From positions 6,981,357 through 7,045,356 of the forward strand of contig NC_089863.1 of assembly GCF_036373705.1 (NCBI RefSeq): a DNA stretch of 64,000 nt, read 5' to 3'. Every line of letters begins with the position of its first letter. Position 1 is the first letter of the stretch. The notes beneath the pieces are model-generated. The model was not told the DNA's origin, did no database searches, and saw only the letters and a list, made by a program, of their open reading frames with translations. Positions 8,213 to 20,345 of the stretch are shown in pieces. The position numbers and the translations under genes are program-made. The DNA comes from Amia ocellicauda (lineage: Eukaryota; Chordata; Actinopteri; Amiiformes; Amiidae).

Positions 8213-9251
8213 GCAGCCATGTTTTTGCCCGTCTTCAACGACCTGGTTGACGACTTTGCTAGGTTTCAGCAAGACTCCCAGGCGGCATCCAAATGAACCA
8301 AAAACACACAGTGGTCTGTATACAGTTGTGAATGTGGCCCCACAGGATCTTAATGCAGTGTTTCGTAGATGCAGGGTCAAGACCGGGGTCGTGGATGGAC
8401 AAGCGGCGCACGCAACCTGGGAGCAGAAACACACAGACGCACACCTGACGTTCATTACTTATGGCCCAAGTACCCGAGGAACGCTTGCTGATGGAGTGCA
8501 GGTGGACCCAGGGGCGTTGTGCGTCGCTGATTCCCTCAAACGAAAACAAATGATAATAAGGCACACGGGCAAGCTTAATAATAAAAGTTGGGAATAAGAA
8601 ATGAGACAATGAGGTGAAAGCAAATCAAAACACAAAATAAAAGGCAATATAATGCCAACCAAAATACACAACCATATTGAATAGAGAGAAGCGAATGATG
8701 AATGTAATAAAAATGAGAGATTAGAAGAGCTCATTAACACCGTCCGAAACATGAACTTTACATTCCTGATGCTATCTGGGCTGTACGTGCACCTTCCCCA
8801 AGGGTGAGAGCTTTGCCTCTTGTTTTATGGAGGTGTAGATCTTAATGTCATTGCTTTCGTTTCATTCCATCTTCTAATTGCACCAAGGTGTGGCTCTTTG
8901 GCTGCTGAAGTGCCCACCAGTAACTTGGGCATTGCGGGGAATTGATTGAGGGTGGTGTGGTCACTTGAAATCTTGATAGTGGGGCCTTTTCTCATATACC
9001 TCGCCCCAGGACCAAAAATTCAGCGCTGGCATTTCAGCCACACCAGCCCCCACCCAAGACCAAAAGCAAGCAGACACACCCTGCACCCTCGCAGGCCATC
9101 TCCCACCATGCAAACCGCCAACCCGGCTATTGCACTCGAGGGTAATGACAACATTTTGAGACAGGACGGAACAGGATTGCAATGTAATGGAAAGAGATGA
9201 ACACTTTATTGAGGCAGCATCATTGCTCTTCTGTAAGAGGCTGCCGTGATC

Positions 9252-9333
9252 CGACGAGGATGGGATTCGAACCCATGCGTGCACAGCACAATGGATTAGC
9301 AGTCCATCGCCTTAACCACTCGGCCACCTCGTC
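9252..9333 (-). tRNA. tRNA-Ser-GCT: tRNA-Ser(GCT), unit 6
   Basis: A49 allele, otherwise consensus. No T4 stop. Confidence 0.92.
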
Positions 9334-9447
9334 TGCCGAGAGCGCTCATCGTTGACATGCAAAGTACATTTCAAGAAAAGTAACGTGTGAAATGGAACGA
9401 CGAGGTGCAACTAGGAAAGCACCATGACTTTAATGGCTAAAGGAAGT

Positions 9448-9529
9448 TGGCAACGGTGGGATTCTAACCCACGCCTCCAAAGAGACTGGAGCTTAAATGA
9501 AGCGCCTTAGACCACTCGGCCACGTTACC
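9448..9529 (-). pseudogene. tRNA-Leu(TAA)-like pseudogene, unit 6
   Basis: A31 form with A56. Confidence 0.8.
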
Positions 9530-10687
9530 ACACACAGCACGATGTCTACGGTCACACCTGCTTCAGTCGTCTCATGTGGTGGACGCTTCTGCGTATCAAC
9601 ATTTTCAACAGCGCTGTTGACCTTTGCTGCTGTTGAAGATGCACCGAGTACATTAAGCATGAAAACATCCCAATCTGTACGGGCTCGAAAGGATTGTATT
9701 GTGACCCGCACATACTGCGCAGTGGACTCGTAGTCTGTTTGCACGCAGACACAAGACTTCACCTGAATCGACGTCTTTTGACGAAACTAGATTAAATGCA
9801 TAGGATTTGATCATTGAAATCATCATGACAATAACTTCATACATACATGCATGCGTGCATGCATGCTTACATACATCCAGACATACAAAGCGGTAAGACA
9901 GGGCCCTTCCCCGGGTAGCGTGTGTAGCGGAGTGCAGGTGGACCCAGGGGCGTTGTGCGGCGCTGATTCCCTCAAACGAAAACAAATGATAATAAGGCAC
10001 ACGTGCAAGCTTAATAATAACAGTTGGGAATAAGAAATGAGACAATGAGGTGAAAGCAAATCAAAACACAAAATAAAAGGCAATATAATGCCAACCAAAA
10101 TACACAACCATATTGAATAGAGAGAAGCGAATGATGAATGTAATAAAAATGAGAGATTAGAAGAGCTCATTAACACCGTCCGAAACATGAACTTTACATT
10201 CCTGATGCTATCTGGGCTGTACGTGCACCTTCCCCAAGGGTGAGAGCTTTGCCTCTTGTTTTATGGAGGTGTAGATCTTAATGTCATTGCTTTTGTTTCA
10301 TTCCATCTTCTAATTGCACCAAGGTGTGGCTCTTTGGCTGCTGAAGTGCCCACCAGTAACTTGGGCTTTGCGGGGAATTGATTGAGGGTGGTGTGGTCAC
10401 TTGAAATCTTGATAGTGGGGCCTTTTCTCATATACCTCGCCCCAGGACCAAAAATTCAGCGCTGGCATTTCAGCCACACCAGCCCCCACCCAAGACCAAA
10501 AGCAAGCAGACACGCCCTGCACCCTCGCAGGCCATCTCCCACCATGCACACCGCCACCCCGGCTATTGCACTCGAGGGTAATGACAACATTTTGAGACAG
10601 GACGGAACAGGATTGCAACGTAATGGAAAGAGATGAACACTTTATTGAGGCAGCATCATTGCTCTTCTGTAAAAGGCTGCCGTGATC

Positions 10688-10769
10688 CGACGAGGATGGG
10701 ATTCGAACCCACGCGTGCACAGCACAATGGATTAGCAGTCCATCGCCTTAACCACTCGGCCACCTCATC
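10688..10769 (-). tRNA. tRNA-Ser-GCT: tRNA-Ser(GCT), unit 7
   Basis: C3 to T gives a T3-G70 wobble in the acceptor stem; all else is consensus. T4 stop at 10671-10674. Confidence 0.92.
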
Positions 10770-10883
10770 TGCAGAGAGAGCTCATCGTTGACATGCAAAG
10801 TACATTTCAAGAAAAGTAACGTGTGAAATGGAACGACGAGGTGCAACTAGGAAAGCACCATGACTTTAATGGCTAAAGGAAGT

Positions 10884-10965
10884 TGGCAACGGTGGGATTC
10901 TAACCCACGCCTCCAAAGAGACTGGAGCTTAAATGAAGCGCCTTAGACCACTCGGCCACGTTACC
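10884..10965 (-). pseudogene. tRNA-Leu(TAA)-like pseudogene, unit 7
   Basis: A31 form with A56. Confidence 0.8.
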
Positions 10966-12123
10966 ACACACAGCACGATGTCTACGGTCACACCTGCTTC
11001 AGTCGTCTCATGTGGTGGACGCTTCTGCGTATCAACATTTTCAACAGCGCTGTTGACCTTTGCTGCTGTTGAAGATGCACCGAGTACATTAAGCATGAAA
11101 ACATCCCAATCTGTACGGGCTCGAAAGGATTGTATTGTGACCCGCACATACTGCGCAGTGGACTCGTAGTCTGTTTGCACGCAGACACAAGACTTCACCT
11201 GAATCGACGTCTTTTGACGAAACTAGATTAAATGCATAGGATTTGATCATTGAAATCATCATGACAATAACTTCATACATACATGCATGCGTGCATGCAT
11301 GCTTACATACATCCAGACATAAAAAGCGGTAAGACAGGGCCCTTCCCCGGGTAGCGTGTGTAGCGGAGTGCAGGTGGACCCAGGGGCGTTGTGCGGCGCT
11401 GATTCCCTCAAACGAAAACAAATGATAATAAGGCACACGTGCAAGCTTAATAATAACAGTTGGGAATAAGAAATGAGACAATGAGGTGAAAGCAAATCAA
11501 AACACAAAATAAAAGGCAATATAATGCCAACCAAAATACACAACCATATTGAATAGAGAGAAGCGAATGATGAATGTAATAAAAATGAGAGATTAGAAGA
11601 GCTCATTAACACCGTCCGAAACATGAACTTTACATTCCTGATGCTATCTGGGCTGTACGTGCACCTTCCCCAAGGGTGAGAGCTTTGCCTCTTGTTTTAT
11701 GGAGGTGTAGATCTTAATGTCATTGCTTTCGTTTCATTCCATCTTCTAATTGCACCAAGGTGTGGCTCTTTGGCTGCTGAAGTGCCCACCAGTAACTTGG
11801 GCTTTGCGGGGAATTGATTGAGGGTGGTGTGGTCACTTGAAATCTTGATAGTGGGGCCTTTTCTCATATACCTCGCCCCAGGACCAAAAATTCAGCGCTG
11901 GCATTTCAGCCACACCAGCCCCCACCCAAGACCAAAAGCAAGAAGACACGCCCTGCACCCTCGCAGGCCATCTCCCACCATGCACACCGCCACCCCGGCT
12001 ATTGCACTCGAGGGTAATGACAACATTTTGAGACAGGACGGAACAGGATTGCAACGTAATGGAAAGAGATGAACACTTTATTGAGGCAGCATCATTGCTC
12101 TTCTGTAAAAGGCTGCCGTGATC

Positions 12124-12205
12124 CGACGAGGATGGGATTCGAACCCACGCGTGCACAGCACAATGGATTAGCAGTCCATCGCCTTAACCACTCGGCCACC
12201 TCGTC
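12124..12205 (-). tRNA. tRNA-Ser-GCT: tRNA-Ser(GCT), unit 8, consensus
   Basis: Consensus copy, T4 stop at 12107-12110. Confidence 0.96.
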
Positions 12206-12319
12206 TGCCGAGAGCGCTCATCGTTGACATGCAAAGTACATTTCAAGAAAAGTAACGTGTGAAATGGAACGACGAGGTGCAACTAGGAAAGCACCATGAC
12301 TTTAATGGCTAAAGGAAGT

Positions 12320-12401
12320 TGGCAACGGTGGGATTCTAACCCACGCCTCCAAAGAGACTGGAGCTTAAATGAAGCGCCTTAGACCACTCGGCCACGTTAC
12401 C
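12320..12401 (-). pseudogene. tRNA-Leu(TAA)-like pseudogene, unit 8
   Basis: A31 form with A56. Confidence 0.8.
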
Positions 12402-13559
12402 ACACACAGCACGATGTCTACGGTCACACCTGCTTCAGTCGTCTCATGTGGTGGACGCTTCTGCGTATCAACATTTTCAACAGCGCTGTTGACCTTTGCT
12501 GCTGTTGAAGATGCACCGAGTACATTAAGCATGAAAACATCCCAATCTGTACGGGCTCGAAAGGATTGTATTGTGACCCGCACATACTGCGCAGTGGACT
12601 CGTAGTCTGTTTGCACGCAGACACAAGACTTCACCTGAATCGACGTCTTTTGACGAAACTAGATTAAATGCATAGGATTTGATCATTGAAATCATCATGA
12701 CAATAACTTCATACATACATGCATGCGTGCATGCATGCTTACATACATCCAGACATACAAAGCGGTAAGACAGGGCCCTTCCCCGGGTAGCGTGTGTAGC
12801 GGAGTGCAGGTGGACCCAGGGGCGTTGTGCGGCGCTGATTCCCTCAAACGAAAACAAATGATAATAAGGCACACGTGCAAGCTTAATAATAACAGTTGGG
12901 AATAAGAAATGAGACAATGAGGTGAAAGCAAATCAAAACACAAAATAAAAGGCAATATAATGCCAACCAAAATACACAACCATATTGAATAGAGAGAAGC
13001 GAATGATGAATGTAATAAAAATGAGAGATTAGAAGAGCTCATTAACACCGTCCGAAACATGAACTTTACATTCCTGATGCTATCTGGGCTGTACGTGCAC
13101 CTTCCCCAAGGGTGAGAGCTTTGCCTCTTGTTTTATGGAGGTGTAGATCTTAATGTCATTGCTTTTGTTTCATTCCATCTTCTAATTGCACCAAGGTGTG
13201 GCTCTTTGGCTGCTGAAGTGCCCACCAGTAACTTGGGCTTTGCGGGGAATTGATTGAGGGTGGTGTGGTCACTTGAAATCTTGATAGTGGGGCCTTTTCT
13301 CATATACCTCGCCCCAGGACCAAAAATTCAGCGCTGGCATTTCAGCCACACCAGCCCCCACCCAAGACCAAAAGCAAGCAGACACGCCCTGCACCCTCGC
13401 AGGCCATCTCCCACCATGCACACCGCCACCCCGGCTATTGCACTCGAGGGTAATGACAACATTTTGAGACAGGACGGAACAGGATTGCAACGTAATGGAA
13501 AGAGATGAACACTTTATTGAGGCAGCATCATTGCTCTTCTGTAAAAGGCTGCCGTGATC

Positions 13560-13641
13560 CGACGAGGATGGGATTCGAACCCACGCGTGCACAGCACAAT
13601 GGATTAGCAGTCCATCGCCTTAACCACTCGGCCACCTCGTC
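13560..13641 (-). tRNA. tRNA-Ser-GCT: tRNA-Ser(GCT), unit 9, consensus
   Basis: Consensus copy, T4 stop at 13543-13546. Confidence 0.96.
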
Positions 13642-13755
13642 TGCAGAGAGCGCTCATCGTTGACATGCAAAGTACATTTCAAGAAAAGTAACGTGTGAAA
13701 TGGAACGACGAGGTGCAACTAGGAAAGCACCATGACTTTAATGGCTAAAGGAAGT

Positions 13756-13837
13756 TGGCAACGGTGGGATTCTAACCCACGCCTCCAAAGAGACTGGAGC
13801 TTAAACGAAGCGCCTTAGACCACTCGGCCATGTTACC
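13756..13837 (-). pseudogene. tRNA-Leu(TAA)-like pseudogene, unit 9
   Basis: A56, G31, A7 against C66. Confidence 0.8.
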
Positions 13838-14221
13838 ACACACAGCACGATGTCTACGGTCACACCTGCTTCAGTCGTCTCATGTGGTGGACGCTTCTGC
13901 GTATCAACATTTTCAACAGCGCTGTTGACCTTTGCTGCTGTTGAAGATGCACCGAGTACATTAAGCATGAAAACATCCCAATCTGTACGGGCTCGAAAGG
14001 ATTGTATTGTGACCCGCACATACTGCGCAGTGGACTCCTAGTCTGTTTGCACGCAGACACAAGACTTCACCTGAATCGACGTCTTTTGACGAAACTAGAT
14101 TAAATGCATAGGATTTGATCATTGAAATCATCATGACAATAACTTCATACATACATGCATGCGTGCATGCATGCTTACATACATCCAGACATACAAAGCG
14201 GTAAGACAGGGCCTTTCCCCG

Positions 14222-14303
14222 GGTAGCTTGGCCGAGCTGTCAAAGGTTCTGGATCAAGGCTCCAGTCTCTTCGGAGGCGTGGGTTCAAATCCCACCGCTG
14301 CCA
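14222..14303 (+). pseudogene. tRNA-Leu(AAG) pseudogene, unit 9
   Basis: Six or more changes are clustered in the 5' half: G7 to T, loss of one of the invariant D-loop G pair (A box ends GCTG), several D-arm changes, and U33 replaced by C next to the intact AAG. B box and T5 stop are intact. Loss of U33 and of the D-loop G should prevent a normal fold and decoding. Confidence 0.85.
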
Positions 14304-14659
14304 GCAGCCATGTTTTTGCCCGTCTTCAACGACCTGGTTGACGACTTTGCTAGGTTTCAGCAAGACTCCCAGGCGGCATCCAAATGAACCAAAAACACAC
14401 AGTGGTCTATATACAGTTGTGAATGTGGCCCCACAGGATCTTAATGCAGTGTTTCGTAGATGCAGGGTCAAGACCGGGGTCGTGGATGGACAAGCGGCGC
14501 ACGCAACCTGGGAGCAGAAACACACAGACGCACACCTGACGTTCATTACTTATGGCCCAAGTACCCGAGGAACGCTTGCTGATGGAGTGCAGGTGGACCC
14601 AGGGGCGTTGTGCGTCGCTGATTCCCTCAAACGAAAACAAATGATAATAAGGCACACGG

Positions 14660-15699
14660 GCAAGCTTAATAATAAAAGTTGGGAATAAGAAATGAGACAA
14701 TGAGGTGAAAGCAAATCAAAACACAAAATAAAAGGCAATATAATGCCAACCAAAATACACAACCATATTGAATAGAGAGAAGCGAATGATGAATGTAATA
14801 AAAATGAGAGATTAGAAGAGCTCATTAACACCGTCCGAAACATGAACTTTACATTCCTGATGCTATCTGGGCTGTACGTGCACCTTCCCCAAGGGTGAGA
14901 GCTTTGCCTCTTGTTTTATGGAGGTGTAGATCTTAATGTCATTGCTTTCGTTTCATTCCATGTTCTAATTGCACCAAGGTGTGGCTCTTTGGCTGCTGAA
15001 ATGCCCACCAGTAACTTGGGCTTTGCGGGGAATTCATTGAGGGTGATGTGCATGCAAAGTACATGTCCAGAAAAGTAACGTGTGAAATTGAATGACGAGG
15101 TGCAACTAGGAAAGCACCATGACTTTAATGGCTAAAGGAAGTTGGCAACGATAGGATTCTAACCCACGCCTCCAAAGAGACTGGAGCTTAAATGAAGCGC
15201 CTTAGACCACTCGGCCACATTACCACACACAGTACGATGCCTACGGTCACACCTGCTTCAGTCATCTCACGTGGTGGACGCTTCTGCGTATCAACATTTT
15301 CAACAGCGCTGTTGACCTTTGCTGCTGTTGAAGATGCACCGAGTACATTAAGCATGAAAACATCCCAATCTGTACGGGCTCGAAAGGATTGTATTGTGAC
15401 CCGCACATACTGCGCAGTGGACTCGTAGTCTGTTTGCACGCAGACACAAGACTTCACCTAAATCGACGTCTTTTGACGAAACTAGATTAAATGCATAGGA
15501 TTTGATCATTGAAATCATCATGACAATAACTTCATACATACATGCATGCGTGCATGCATGCTTACATACATCCAGACATACAAAGCGGTAAGACAGGGCC
15601 CTTCCCCGGGTAGCGTGTGTAGCGGAGTGCAGGTGGACCCAGGGGCGTTGTGCGGCGCTGATTCCCTCAAACGAAAACAAATTATAATAAGGCACACGT
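14660..15699. repeat. Unit 10, degenerate short unit (1040 bp)
   Basis: S1-type unit (junction after 15617) that has lost a further 396 bp, offsets 392-787, with the join at 15050/15051. The loss removes the whole Ser gene and stops right at the octamer-like ATGCAAAG. It has more substitutions than its neighbours near the join. Confidence 0.93.
15143..15224 (-). pseudogene. tRNA-Leu(TAA)-like pseudogene, unit 10
   Basis: The only tRNA-like locus in this unit. A56 and A31, with further changes in the acceptor (GGTAATG) and T stem. Confidence 0.8.
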
Positions 15700-16382
15700 G
15701 CAAGCTTAATAATAACAGTTGGGAATAAGAAATGAGACAATGAGGTGAAAGCAAATCAAAACACAAAATAAAAGGCAATATAATGCCAACCAAAATACAC
15801 AACCATATTGAATAGAGAGAAGCGAATGATGAATGTAATAAAAATGAGAGATTAGAAGAGCTCATTAACACCGTCCGAAACATGAACTTTACATTCCTGA
15901 TGCTATCTGGGCTGTACGTGCACCTTCCCCAAGGGTGAGAGTTTTGCCTCTTGTTTTATGGAGGTGTAGATCTTAATGTCATTGCTTTTGTTTCATTCCA
16001 TCTTCTAATTGCACCAAGGTGTGGCTCTTTGGCTGCTGAAGTGCCCACCAGTAACTTGGGCTTTGCGGGGAATTGATTGAGGGTGGTGTGGTCACTTGAA
16101 ATCTTGATAGTGGGGCCTTTTCTCATATACCTCGCCCCAGGACCAAAAATTCAGCGCTGGCATTTCAGCCACACCAGCCCCCACCCAAGACCAAAAGCAA
16201 GCAGACACGCCCTGCACCCTCGCAGGCCATCTCCCACCATGCACACCGCCACCCCGGCTATTGCACTCGAGGGTAATGACAACATTTTGAGACAGGACGG
16301 AACAGGATTGCAACGTAATGGAAAGAGATGAACACTTTATTGAGGCAGCATCATTGCTCTTCTGTAAAAGGCTGCCGTGATC

Positions 16383-16464
16383 CGACGAGGATGGGATTCT
16401 AACCCACGCGTGCACAGCACAATGGATTAGCAGTCCATCGCCTTAACCACTCGGCCACCTCATC
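16383..16464 (-). tRNA. tRNA-Ser-GCT: tRNA-Ser(GCT), unit 11, B box damaged
   Basis: C56 is A, giving B box GGTTAGAATCC, the same base found in every Leu pseudogene. C56 pairs with G19 in the folded tRNA and the B-box C matters for TFIIIC binding, so this copy is probably weak or dead. T3-G70 wobble as in unit 7. T4 stop at 16366-16369. Confidence 0.7.
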
Positions 16465-16578
16465 TGCAGAGAGAGCTCATCGTTGACATGCAAAGTACAT
16501 TTCAAGAAAAGTAACGTGTGAAATGGAACGACGAGGTGCAACTAGGAAAGCACCATGACTTTAATGGCTAAAGGAAGT

Positions 16579-16660
16579 TGGCAACGGTGGGATTCTAACC
16601 CACGCCTCCAAAGAGACTGGAGCTTAAATGAAGCGCCTTAGACCACTCGGCCACGTTACC
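16579..16660 (-). pseudogene. tRNA-Leu(TAA)-like pseudogene, unit 11
   Basis: A31 form with A56. Confidence 0.8.
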
Positions 16661-17818
16661 ACACACAGCACGATGTCTACGGTCACACCTGCTTCAGTCG
16701 TCTCATGTGGTGGACGCTTCTGCGTATCAACATTTTCAACAGCGCTGTTGACCTTTGCTGCTGTTGAAGATGCACCGAGTACATTAAGCATGAAAACATC
16801 CCAATCTGTACGGGCTCGAAAGGATTGTATTGTGACCCGCACATACTGCGCAGTGGACTCGTAGTCTGTTTGCACGCAGACACAAGACTTCACCTGAATC
16901 GACGTCTTTTGACGAAACTAGATTAAATGCATAGGATTTGATCATTGAAATCATCATGACAATAACTTCATACATACATGCATGCGTGCATGCATGCTTA
17001 CATACATCCAGACATAAAAAGCGGTAAGACAGGGCCCTTCCCCGGGTAGCGTGTGTAGCGGAGTGCAGGTGGACCCAGGGGCGTTGTGCGGCGCTGATTC
17101 CCTCAAATGAAAACAAATGATAATAAGGCACACGTGCAAGCTTAATAATAACAGTTGGGAATAAGAAATGAGACAATGAGGTGAAAGCAAATCAAAACAC
17201 AAAATAAAAGGCAATATAATGCCAACCAAAATACACAACCATATTGAATAGAGAGAAGCGAATGATGAATGTAATAAAAATGAGAGATTAGAAGAGCTCA
17301 TTAACACCGTCCGAAACATGAACTTTACATTCCTGATGCTATCTGGGCTGTACGTGCACCTTCCCCAAGGGTGAGAGCTTTGCCTCTTGTTTTATGGAGG
17401 TGTAGATCTTAATGTCATTGCTTTCGTTTCATTCCATGTTCTAATTGCACCAAGGTGTGGCTCTTTGGCTGCTGAAGTGCCCACCAGTAACTTGGGCTTT
17501 GCGGGGAATTGATTGAGGGTGGTGTGGTCACTTGAAATCTTGATAGTGGGGCCTTTTCTCATATACCTCGCCCCAGGACCAAAAATTCAGCGCTGGCATT
17601 TCAGCCACACCAGCCCCCACCCAAGACCAAAAGCAAGAAGACACGCCCTGCACCCTCGCAGGCCATCTCCCACCATGCACACCGCCACCCCGGCTATTGC
17701 ACTCGAGGGTAATGACAACATTTTGAGACAGGACGGAACAGGATTGCAACGTAATGGAAAGAGATGAACACTTTATTGAGGCAGCATCATTGCTCTTCTG
17801 TAAAAGGCTGCCGTGATC

Positions 17819-17900
17819 CGACGAGGATGGGATTCGAACCCACGCGTGCACAGCACAATGGATTAGCAGTCCATCGCCTTAACCACTCGGCCACCTCGTC
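17819..17900 (-). tRNA. tRNA-Ser-GCT: tRNA-Ser(GCT), unit 12, consensus
   Basis: Consensus copy, T4 stop at 17802-17805. Confidence 0.96.
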
Positions 17901-18014
17901 TGCAGAGAGCGCTCATCGTTGACATGCAAAGTACATTTCAAGAAAAGTAACGTGTGAAATGGAACGACGAGGTGCAACTAGGAAAGCACCATGACTTTAA
18001 TGGCTAAAGGAAGT

Positions 18015-18096
18015 TGGCAACGGTGGGATTCTAACCCACGCCTCCAAAGAGACTGGAGCTTAAATGAAGCGCCTTAGACCACTCGGCCACGTTACC
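18015..18096 (-). pseudogene. tRNA-Leu(TAA)-like pseudogene, unit 12
   Basis: A31 form with A56. Confidence 0.8.
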
Positions 18097-18480
18097 ACAC
18101 ACAGCACGATGTCTACGGTCACACCTGCTTCAGTCGTCTCATGTGGTGGACGCTTCTGCGTATCAACATTTTCAACAGCGCTGTTGACCTTTGCTGCTGT
18201 TGAAGATGCACCGAGTACATTAAGCATGAAAACATCCCAATCTGTACGGGCTCGAAAGGATTGTATTGTGACCCGCACATACTGCGCAGTGGACTCGTAG
18301 TCTGTTTGCACGCAGACACAAGACTTCACCTGAATCGACGTCTTTTGACGAAACTAGATTAAATGCATAGGATTTGATCATTGAAATCATCATGACAATA
18401 ACTTCATACATACATGCATGCGTGCATGCATGCTTACATACATCCAGACATACAAAGCGGTAAGACAGGGCCTTTCCCTG

Positions 18481-18562
18481 GGTAGCGTGGCCGAGCGGTC
18501 TAAGGTGCTGGATTAAGGCTCCAGACTCTTCGGAGGCGTGGGTTCAAATCCCACCGCTGCCA
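18481..18562 (+). tRNA. tRNA-Leu-AAG: tRNA-Leu(AAG), unit 12
   Basis: Intact core, T25. One T to A change after the anticodon stem (ccagactc), shared with units 15 and 26, affects the base of the variable arm. Confidence 0.9.
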
Positions 18563-19601
18563 GCAGCCATGTTTTTGCCCGTCTTCAACGACCTGGTTGA
18601 CGACTTTGCTAGGTTTCAGCAAGACTCCCAGGCGGCATCCAAATGAACCAAAAACACACAGTGGTCTGTATACAGTTGTGAATGTGGCCCCACAGGATCT
18701 TAATGCAGTGTTTCGTAGATGCAGGGTCAAGACCGGGGTCGTGGATGGACAAGCGGCGCACGCAACCTGGGAGCAGAAACACACAGACGCACACCTGACG
18801 TTCATTACTTATGGCCCAAGTACCCGAGGAACGCTTGCTGATGGAGTGCAGGTGGACCCAGGGGCGTTGTGCGTCGCTGATTCCCTCAAACGAAAACAAA
18901 TGATAATAAGGCACACGGGCAAGCTTAATAATAAAAGTTGGGAATAAGAAATGAGACAATGAGGTGAAAGCAAATCAAAACACAAAATAAAAGGCAATAT
19001 AATGCCAACCAAAATACACAACCATATTGAATAGAGAGAAGCGAATGATGAATGTAATAAAAATGAGAGATTAGAAGAGCTCATTAACACCGTCCGAAAC
19101 ATGAACTTTACATTCCTGATGCTATCTGGGCTGTACGTGCACCTTCCCCAAGGGTGAGAGCTTTGCCTCTTGTTTTATGGAGGTGTAGATCTTAATGTCA
19201 TTGCTTTCGTTTCATTCCATCTTCTAATTGCACCAAGGTGTGGCTCTTTGGCTGCTGAAGTGCCCACCAGTAACTTGGGCTTTGCGGGGAATTGATTGAG
19301 GGTGGTGTGGTCACTTGAAATCTTGATAGTGGGGCCTTTTCTCATATACCTCGCCCCAGGACCAAAAATTCAGCGCTGGCATTTCAGCCACACCAGCCCC
19401 CACCCAAGACCAAAAGCAAGCAGACATGCCCTGCACCCTCACAGGCCATCTCCCACCATGCACACTGCCACCCCGGCTATTGCACTCGAGGGTAATGACA
19501 ACATTTTGAGACAGGACGGAACAGGATTGCAACGTAATGGAAAGACATGAACACTTTATTGAGGCAGCATCATTCCTCTTCTGTAAGAGGCTGCCGTGAT
19601 C

Positions 19602-19683
19602 CGACGAGGATGGGATTCGAACCCATGCGTGCACAGCACAATGGATTAGCAGTCCATCGCCTTAACCACTCGGCCACCTCGTC
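19602..19683 (-). tRNA. tRNA-Ser-GCT: tRNA-Ser(GCT), unit 13
   Basis: A49 allele, otherwise consensus. No T4 stop. Confidence 0.92.
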
Positions 19684-19797
19684 TGCAGAGAGCGCTCCCC
19701 GTTGACATGCAAAGTACATTTCAAGAAAAGTAACGTGTGAAATGGAACGACGAGGTGCAACTAGAAAAGCACCATGACTTTAATGGCTAAAGGAAGT

Positions 19798-19879
19798 TGG
19801 CAACGGTGGGATTCTAACCCATGCCTCCAAAGAGACTGGAGCTTAAACGAAGCGCCTTAGACCACTCGGCCACGTTACC
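19798..19879 (-). pseudogene. tRNA-Leu(TAA)-like pseudogene, unit 13
   Basis: A56, G31, plus a transition before the T stem (cccatgcc). A nearby gaaaagc block gives a T4 on this strand closer than in most units. Confidence 0.8.
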
Positions 19880-20263
19880 ACACACAGCACGATGTCTACG
19901 GTCACACCTGCTTCAGTCGTCTCATGTGGTGGACGCTTCTGCGTATCAACATTTTCAACAGCGCTGTTGACCTTTGCTGCTGTTGAAGATGTACCGAGTA
20001 CATTAAGCATGAAAACATCCCAATCTGTACGGGCTCGAAAGGATTGTATTGTGACCCGCACATACTGCGCAGTGGACTCGTAGTCTGTTTGCACGCAGAC
20101 ACAAGACTTCACCTGAATCGACGTCTTTTGACGAAACTAGATTAAATGCATAGGATTTGATCATTGAAATCATCATGACAATAACTTCATACATACATGC
20201 ATGCGTGCATGCATGCTTACATACATCCAGACATACAAAGCGGTAAGACAGGGCCTTTCCCCG

Positions 20264-20345
20264 GGTAGCGTGGCCGAGCGGTCTAAGGCGCTGGATTAAG
20301 GCTCCAGTCTCTTCGGAGGCGTGGGTTCAAATCCCACCGCTGCCA
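20264..20345 (+). tRNA. tRNA-Leu-AAG: tRNA-Leu(AAG), unit 13, C25 form
   Basis: Clean copy with C25, so the D stem is fully Watson-Crick as in the vertebrate gene. The same 82 nt occur in units 17, 20, 23, 28, 32 and 39. Confidence 0.96.

Larger units (their letters stand above)
6786..8568. repeat. Unit 5, full (1783 bp)
   Basis: All three loci present. The 3219-bp-period duplication joins here: its second copy begins about 7.5 kb. Confidence 0.95.
8569..10004. repeat. Unit 6, short S1 (1436 bp)
   Basis: Near copy of unit 4, 3219 bp away. S1 junction after 9922. Confidence 0.95.
10005..11440. repeat. Unit 7, short S1 (1436 bp)
   Basis: S1 junction after 11358. Shares private changes (cctcatctgcagagagagctc, gacataaaaagcgg) with unit 11, 5695 bp away. 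Confidence 0.95.
11441..12876. repeat. Unit 8, short S1 (1436 bp)
   Basis: S1 junction after 12794. The agcaagaagac variant near 11940 is shared with units 12, 15 and 33. Confidence 0.95.
12877..14659. repeat. Unit 9, full length (1783 bp)
   Basis: Full length, but the Leu(AAG) copy is damaged. Confidence 0.95.
15700..17135. repeat. Unit 11, short S1 (1436 bp)
   Basis: Near copy of unit 7. S1 junction after 17053. Confidence 0.95.
17136..18918. repeat. Unit 12, full (1783 bp)
   Basis: First part matches unit 8, but Leu(AAG) is kept. Confidence 0.95.
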
